Below, one piece after another: positions 53,964 through 64,000 of a DNA stretch of 64,000 nucleotides. The DNA is from Noviherbaspirillum cavernae (GTDB lineage Bacteria; Pseudomonadota; Gammaproteobacteria; Burkholderiales; Burkholderiaceae_D), in NCBI RefSeq assembly GCF_003590875.1, contig NZ_QYUN01000003.1, positions 558,001-622,000 on the forward strand. The letters run 5' to 3'. Under the pieces are notes generated by a model. That model ran no database searches. It was not told where the DNA came from and saw only the letters and a program-made list of their open reading frames with translations. The position numbers and the translations under genes were made by a program. Positions within the stretch are counted from its first letter, which is position 1; every line of letters starts with the position of its first letter.

Positions 53964-54830
53964 ATGTCTTTGGAAATATTTTTGCAGACCCTGGCATCTG
54001 GGGTGCTGATCGGGTTGATCTATGCTTTGGTGGCGATCGGACTCACCATGATTTTTGGTGTGATGGACATCATTAATTTTTCGCATGGCGAATTCTTGAT
54101 GTTCGGGATGTACTCAAGCTTTTGGCTGTACGCCCTATATGCGCTGGATCCGATATTTACACTGCCCTTGACGACACTATTCTTGTTCGGTTTTGGAGTG
54201 ATGGTGTACAAGCTGGTCATTAGCAAGATCGTTACTGCGCCGATGGTGTCGCAATTGTTTACGACGTTCGGGCTGATGTTGTTGTTTCGAGGTATCGCAC
54301 AGTTTTTCTGGAAGCCGGATTTCCGTACCGTTGACCAATCGATTGTGAGCGGCTCTGTGCAAATTGCCGGATTTCAGATCGGACTTCCGCAAGTGACTGC
54401 CGGCGTCGGGGCCATTCTGATTACTGCCGGGGTTTATTTATTCTTGACGAAAACCAAAGCTGGTGCGGCACTTGAGGCAACCGCCGCAGACAAGGACGCG
54501 GCGCGCCTGATGGGAATCGATTCACAAAAAATGTTTGCCCTTGCTTGGGGTATCGGTGCTGCATGTGCAGGCATCGCAGGCGCTTTGCTATCGACATTCT
54601 TTCCGATTTTCCCGGAAGTAGGGGCGAACTTTATTCTGATTGCTTTCGTCGTGGTGAATCTCGGCGGCTTTGGCAGCATTGTTGGCGCGCTCATTGCCGG
54701 TGTTTTGGTCGGTGTGATTGAGGTGGTTGGAGGATTCCTTCTTGGCCCGCAATACAAGCTTGCGATCGTGCTTGTGTTGTTCCTCGCAGTACTGATGTTC
54801 CGCCCGCAGGGTTTGATGGGTAAGGCTTGA
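53964..54830 (+). CDS. livH: LIV-type ABC permease LivH
   Basis: 288 residues; TAGGAGGAG before the ATG. Eight or so membrane helices; GLTMIFGVMDIINFSHGEF and GIDSQKMFALAWGIGAACAG are LivH signatures. Confidence 0.94.
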   Translation: MSLEIFLQTLASGVLIGLIYALVAIGLTMIFGVMDIINFSHGEFLMFGMYSSFWLYALYALDPIFTLPLTTLFLFGFGVMVYKLVISKIVTAPMVSQLFTTFGLMLLFRGIAQFFWKPDFRTVDQSIVSGSVQIAGFQIGLPQVTAGVGAILITAGVYLFLTKTKAGAALEATAADKDAARLMGIDSQKMFALAWGIGAACAGIAGALLSTFFPIFPEVGANFILIAFVVVNLGGFGSIVGALIAGVLVGVIEVVGGFLLGPQYKLAIVLVLFLAVLMFRPQGLMGKA

Positions 54831-54854
54831 TAGAGAATTATCGAGGAAACGAAA

Positions 54855-55892
54855 ATGAACAAGAATCCAACAATTGTACAACCCATCGAAGCGAACGTTG
54901 CTCCGATGCAGACCATTAGTGGTGGTCACATCATTCTTTTGGCGGTGCTTGTGGTTGCAGCACTCTTTCCGTGGTTCTCCGATAGCCCATCACACCAGAA
55001 TGTTGCGATCCTCGTCATGATGGCCGCGCAGATGGGCGTCGCATGGAATATCGTCGGTGGCTACGCAGGGCAGGTATCGCTTGGCCATGTCGCGTTTTAC
55101 GGTTTGGGTGCCTATACGTCAACGCTTCTGTTCACCCAATTCGGAGTCAATCCGTGGATTGCAATGCTCTTGGGTGGAGTGTTCGCAGCAGCAATTAGCC
55201 TTGTAATTGGCTGGTCGTGTTTTCGACTGAAAGGACACTATTTCACAATGGCAACCATTGCCGTTGCCGAAATTGTTCAAATTGTTTTTACCAATTGGGA
55301 GTTCGCCGGCGCTGCTGTCGGAATCACCATTCCCATGGATCAAGAAGGATGGGGTGCTTTCGTTTTTGCTTCTAAGGTCCCGTACTATTACATCGCATTG
55401 GGCCTGTTGCTGTTGACGTTGTTGGCCAATTTCATCATTGAAAAAAGCTATCTTGGCTATTATTTCCGCGCCATCAAAGATGAGCCGGATGCTGCAAGAA
55501 GTCTTGGCGTAAGTCTCAGCAAATACAAGCAGATCGCTTTTGCCGTGAGCAGTTTCTTCACCGCCCTCGGGGGCAGCTTTTATGCCCAGAAAGAACTTTA
55601 TATCGATCCCGCTTCTGTCTTGGGTACCGCAGTGTCTATCAAGATGGCGCTCGTATCGATTTTGGGAGGGATTGGCACCCTGTTTGGTCCCGTTATCGGT
55701 GCCGGTGTTTTGACGATTATTGATGAGGGGACACGGGTGATGTTTGGCGGTTCCGGACGCGGAACAGATCTCATCATTTATGCCACACTCATCGTGGTGA
55801 TTGCCGTGTATTACCCGACTGGTGTCATGGGCTGGATCAAGAATCTATCCGCCCGCAGGGCACTGAAGTCGCAAAACGCAAAAGGAGTATAA
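54855..55892 (+). CDS. livM: LIV-type ABC permease LivM
   Basis: 345 residues; GAGGAAAC before the ATG. Membrane protein with NIVGGYAGQVSLGHVAFYGL and SLGVSLSKYKQIAFAVSSF, typical of LivM. The downstream ABC protein begins three bases after its stop. Confidence 0.94.
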   Translation: MNKNPTIVQPIEANVAPMQTISGGHIILLAVLVVAALFPWFSDSPSHQNVAILVMMAAQMGVAWNIVGGYAGQVSLGHVAFYGLGAYTSTLLFTQFGVNPWIAMLLGGVFAAAISLVIGWSCFRLKGHYFTMATIAVAEIVQIVFTNWEFAGAAVGITIPMDQEGWGAFVFASKVPYYYIALGLLLLTLLANFIIEKSYLGYYFRAIKDEPDAARSLGVSLSKYKQIAFAVSSFFTALGGSFYAQKELYIDPASVLGTAVSIKMALVSILGGIGTLFGPVIGAGVLTIIDEGTRVMFGGSGRGTDLIIYATLIVVIAVYYPTGVMGWIKNLSARRALKSQNAKGV

Positions 55893-55894
55893 GA

Positions 55895-56607
55895 ATGAGC
55901 TTATTGCGCGTCGAGAATGTAACCAAGAAGTTTGGCGGTATTACCGCAAACCAGGACGTATCGTTCGAAGTCGGAGCGGGCAAGATCGTTGGCTTGATTG
56001 GCCCCAATGGCGCGGGAAAAACCACGATGTTCAACAGCATCGCCGGCTATTTTCCGCCGACTTCGGGTGATATCTGGCTGAATGATCAAAAAATCTCAGG
56101 CCTTACGCCGGAACAATGTGCGCATGCAGGTATCGGGCGTACCTTTCAGGTCGCCCGCACCTTTACCAGCATGACCGCGCTGGAAAACGTGATGGTTGGT
56201 GCGTTTCTCATCAATCGCGATGTGCGGACCGCGCGCCGCAATGCAATTGATTTTCTCAATTTCGTCAACCTTGGTCGTTTCAAGGACAAGGCTGCGGGCA
56301 GCATGACCATTAGTGAGCAACGCCGCCTTGCTGTTGCGCGAGCTCTTGCGGTAAATCCAAAGCTGCTGCTGATGGATGAAGTGATGGCAGGCTTGAATCC
56401 GACCGAGGTGAAAGACATGGTGGATGTCGTCCTCAAGATTCGAGATCGAGGAATTTCATGTTTGATCGTGGAGCATGTGCTTGAAGGGATCATGCCGATT
56501 GCGGATGCGATTGTCGTGCTGGATTATGGCAAGAAGATCGCCGATGGCAAGCCGGAAGAAGTATCCAACAATCCGCAGGTGATTGCGGCTTATTTGGGAG
56601 AAGAGTG

Positions 56608-56608
<1 letters not shown>
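55895..56608 (+). CDS. livG: LIV-type ABC ATPase LivG
   Basis: 237 residues; AAGGAG before the ATG. Walker A GPNGAGKTT (about 35-43), Walker B LLLMDEVMAGL. The signature region reads TISEQRRLAVARAL in place of the usual YGxQRRLEIARAL, and DEV stands for DEP; such variants occur in a subset of LivG proteins. It pairs with LivF. Confidence 0.93.
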
Positions 56609-57312
<704 letters not shown>

Positions 57313-57347
57313 GTTTCGGCAGGAGAGTTTTCTCCCGATGGCGATTG

Positions 57348-57375
57348 GTTGGGTTGGCAAATTTGTCAACCCAAC
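57348..57375 (+). terminator. Hairpin after livF
   Basis: GTTGGGTTG and CAACCCAAC enclose GCAAATTTGT. No T-run. The 57376-57630 stretch after it is AT-rich with no gene. Confidence 0.6.
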
Positions 57376-57630
57376 TATGATTTGGCGAAAGTTCTTGCAT
57401 TTGCGTGCGTGATGTTGTTAGTAGGGGCGAGGTGTTCGACCTTTTTTGTCACTCACTTGATCAAAGCCATGTTGATGAGAAAAATCTCCGGGTAGTAATT
57501 GTCCAACATAAGAAAGAAGTACGCCCGGGTTCATTTTCAAGGTGATGTGTATTCTCCGGTTAAGATGTTGGTGACGGGTTTTTGAAGGACTCAAATCACC
57601 CAACTCAACATTCATTTGGAGTTTTCCGTA

Positions 57631-58191
57631 ATGCCAAAGGAAAAAAACAACTCGAAGGCGACATTTGCCCAACCTTCGGTGCCTGCTACCAAGATGCCAA
57701 TAGTGTCTTCTGCGCATCTCGCTTCGGGACGCAGTGCAGAATTAAGCGAATTCGAATTCGGCTTGATCATTGCAGGAAATGCCTTCAATCGATGGGCCGT
57801 CAGATGTATGTCTGCGGCCGGCATGAAGGATATGACGTTTACAGATGTGTTGGTGTTGCATCACGTTAATCATCGTGCACGTGAAAAGAAGTTAGCCGAT
57901 ATTGCGTTTATCTTGAATATTGAAGACACCCATATCGTCAATTATTCTTTGAAGAAGCTCCATACTTTGGGCTTGGTTAAAACAGAACGCAGAGGGAAGG
58001 AAGTGCTGTATTCGACCAATGAAGCAGGTCAGGCGCTGTGCAAGCGCTATCACGAGATTCGCGAGCGCGTCCTTGTGTCCGGTTTGACGGGCGATGGAAC
58101 GGAAAGTTTTGAATTAAGCGAACTTGCACGTTTTCTCAGAATATTGTCCGGTCTTTATGATCAAGCTGCAAGATCAGCGACGTCGATGTGA
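57631..58191 (+). CDS. MarR-type winged-helix regulator, paralog 2
   Basis: 186 residues; GGAG nine bases before the ATG. About half identical by eye to the regulator at 50670-51245: FTDVLVLHHVNHR, IAFILNIEDTHIVNYSLKKL, ending LSGLYDQAARSATS. The pair brackets the transporter and oxoprolinase genes, suggesting both belong to one catabolic island. Confidence 0.82.
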   Translation: MPKEKNNSKATFAQPSVPATKMPIVSSAHLASGRSAELSEFEFGLIIAGNAFNRWAVRCMSAAGMKDMTFTDVLVLHHVNHRAREKKLADIAFILNIEDTHIVNYSLKKLHTLGLVKTERRGKEVLYSTNEAGQALCKRYHEIRERVLVSGLTGDGTESFELSELARFLRILSGLYDQAARSATSM

Positions 58192-58245
58192 AAAATGGGC
58201 CCTATAGTCAAACTGGTCAAGTCCGTAAAATTTTCTCACTGGGAG

Positions 58246-58274
58246 TTGACGGGTTGGTGAAACCCCTGCATAAT
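58246..58274 (+). promoter_or_regulatory. rRNA operon promoter
   Basis: TTGACG, 17 bases, CATAAT, about 270 bases before 16S. A boxA-like GTTCTTTAACAATT follows at about 58347-58360, the antitermination site expected in an rRNA leader. Confidence 0.75.
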
Positions 58275-58542
58275 CTCGTTTCTCTGCTGCTGCCGAACAA
58301 GACGATTCGGTGGGGTGTCGCAGGAATGCGGTGCGGGCGGGGTGGTTCTTTAACAATTAACAGCCGATAAGTGTGGGTGCTTGATGGGAGTGCGGCAGCG
58401 GGGTTTTGCCTTGCTGTGTAACTTTACAAATATCAAGTGCTCGCAAAGAAATATAGGTAAGTTCGCAAGAAGTTACCTGTCAGTATTTTGAGTGAGCGAC
58501 CAGTCGGAAACGACTGTGCCCGAGAGGGCAGAAACAGAGATT

Positions 58543-60076
<1,534 letters not shown>

Positions 60077-60191
60077 GAGTTTGCACGAGCGTCAAGTGCT
60101 CACACTTATCGGTGTGTTAATAAGAAGAGACAGAAAACAGTGGGCAATCGGTGCGGCTGGCCGGTTGAAGGTGACTGAGATCTGATCAAGC

Positions 60192-60268
60192 GGGTCTGTA
60201 GCTCAGCTGGTTAGAGCACCGTGTTGATAACGCGGGGGTCGTTGGTTCGAGCCCAACCAGACCCACCA
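60192..60268 (+). tRNA. ileT: tRNA-Ile (GAT)
   Basis: 77 bases including encoded CCA; anticodon loop TTGATAA, T-arm GGTTCGAGCCC, acceptor GGGTCTG paired with CAGACCC. Confidence 0.97.
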
Positions 60269-60278
60269 GGAAAGATTC

Positions 60279-60354
60279 GGGGGTTTAGCTCAGCTGGGAG
60301 AGCACCTGCTTTGCAAGCAGGGGGTCGTCGGTTCGATCCCGTCAACCTCCACCA
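60279..60354 (+). tRNA. alaT: tRNA-Ala (TGC)
   Basis: 76 bases including CCA; anticodon loop TTTGCAA, T-arm GGTTCGATCCC. Normal place in the 16S-23S spacer. The rest of the spacer to 60647 has a second boxA-like GTTCTTTAACAATC near 60439. Confidence 0.97.
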
Positions 60355-60647
60355 TCATTCGCGGAAATGTCAAACCCAAGTCGGCGGCGCAGTGCGTCGT
60401 GGGATTTGGGTTTGATCTTTCAGGATCAATGGCTGTTTTTGTTCTTTAACAATCTGGAAGAAGTAGTAAAGATTTATCAGTGCAGACTGATGTGTTTGTG
60501 ATGAATGCGTCGGGATGTGCTGGTGGGTTGTGATTGTATCAATCATATGTATGAAAGAGTTCTCGTCGCAAGATGAGTAGTCTGGATTACGGCATATTCA
60601 AACTCAAACTCTGTAACCGTTTCTGGCAACAGAAGCTAACGTTATAG

Positions 60648-63525
<2,878 letters not shown>

Positions 63526-63675
63526 CCTTGGCAGGTTACAGGCAAGTGTTTGCGTATGCCGATTGTGCATCACGCCCGCCAAAATACGCGCAGACCCCTG
63601 CGCAAATTACTGCTTCTTCCCGGATTGCGTTGTTTGACCCGCCAGCTCACCGGCACCAAACGACACTACAAGTTA

Positions 63676-63790
63676 TGCCTGATGACCATAGCGCGTCGGT
63701 CCCACCCCTTCCCATCCCGAACAGGACCGTGAAACGACGTCGCGCCGATGATAGTGCTGCAACCAGTGTGAAAGTAGGTAATCGTCAGGC
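63676..63790 (+). rRNA. rrf: 5S ribosomal RNA
   Basis: TGCCTGATGACCATAGCG to ATCGTCAGGC, whose ends pair; includes the CCCATCCCGAACAGG loop. Confidence 0.95.
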
Positions 63791-63800
63791 TTGTCTCCAG

Positions 63801-63832
63801 AAACGCCCCCGCCAGCAATGCCGGGGGCGTTT
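63801..63832 (+). terminator. rRNA operon terminator
   Basis: AAACGCCCCCG and its complement around a ten-base loop, followed by a T-containing run, 10 bases after 5S. Confidence 0.9.
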
Positions 63833-63876
63833 CGCTTTGCAGAAACGCCGCGACAATCCACGACGCCGCCCCCTCG

Positions 63877-64000
63877 CTACAATTCCCCGCCGCACTGCGG
63901 TCGCTCGTTGTTATAAAACTGCCGCCACTTCTCGATCACGATCTTCGCTTCGCGGCGGGTGACTGACAATTCCCAGTTCAGGCATTCATCGCGCAGCTTG
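63877..64000 (-). pseudogene. IS3-family transposase, 3' fragment
   Basis: The minus-strand frame from the window edge reads KLRDECLNWELSVTRREAKI then KWRQFYNNERPQCGGEL and stops. This is the end of an IS3 orfB, including the third catalytic Glu region; the usual RPHSALGY ending is changed, so the gene is probably truncated. It continues beyond the window. Confidence 0.75.

Overview
This window looks like part of a secondary replicon (chromid or megaplasmid) of a betaproteobacterium, probably of the Oxalobacteraceae (Herbaspirillum/Noviherbaspirillum-like). The basis is the 16S/23S sequence style, Burkholderiales-type gene content, and an iteron plasmid initiator with parA/parB on the same DNA as a complete rRNA operon. 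This placement comes from reading, not from a search.

Layout. 1-4806 (minus): two probable type III effector genes, the first cut by the window edge. 5259-8512: an IS5-family element, a partial repA duplicate and the intact initiator repA. 8560-13676: iteron-type origin, parA, parB, parS-like palindromes and a truncated integrase-like gene. 13838-45706: a type III secretion system (T3SS) of the HrpL-regulated (Hrp1-like) kind. Its blocks are sctI-J-K-L; hrpF/hrpG-like genes plus sctC; small secreted-protein candidates; a methyltransferase; two near-identical hrpL genes for an ECF sigma factor; more small HrpL targets; sctW, three small genes, sctV; an annexin-repeat protein; sctD-N-O-P-Q-R-S-T-U; and a harpin-like gene. 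45764-46660: decayed genes and IS3 remnants. 46972-58191: a 5-oxoprolinase/hydantoinase gene, two paralogous MarR-type regulators, an orphan TRAP solute-binding protein and a complete LIV-type ABC transporter. 58246-63832: rRNA operon 16S-tRNA-Ile-tRNA-Ala-23S-5S with promoter and terminator. A 3' fragment of an IS3 transposase ends the window.

How it works together. I find 14 sites matching or nearly matching the hrp box (GGAACY-N15/16-CCACNNA), each just upstream of a T3SS operon or an orphan secreted-protein candidate, on both strands. Both hrpL copies carry the same GG-N10-GC sigma-54 type promoter. The implied circuit is sigma-54 plus an activator not seen in this window, driving hrpL, whose product drives the apparatus and effectors. 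The most novel element is an HrpL-controlled protein with two annexin-like repeats (35303-36466). Others are a family of very small hrp-box genes, a 409-residue protein with three approximately 90-residue repeats, SctX/SctY-like genes between sctW and sctV, and the duplicated hrpL.
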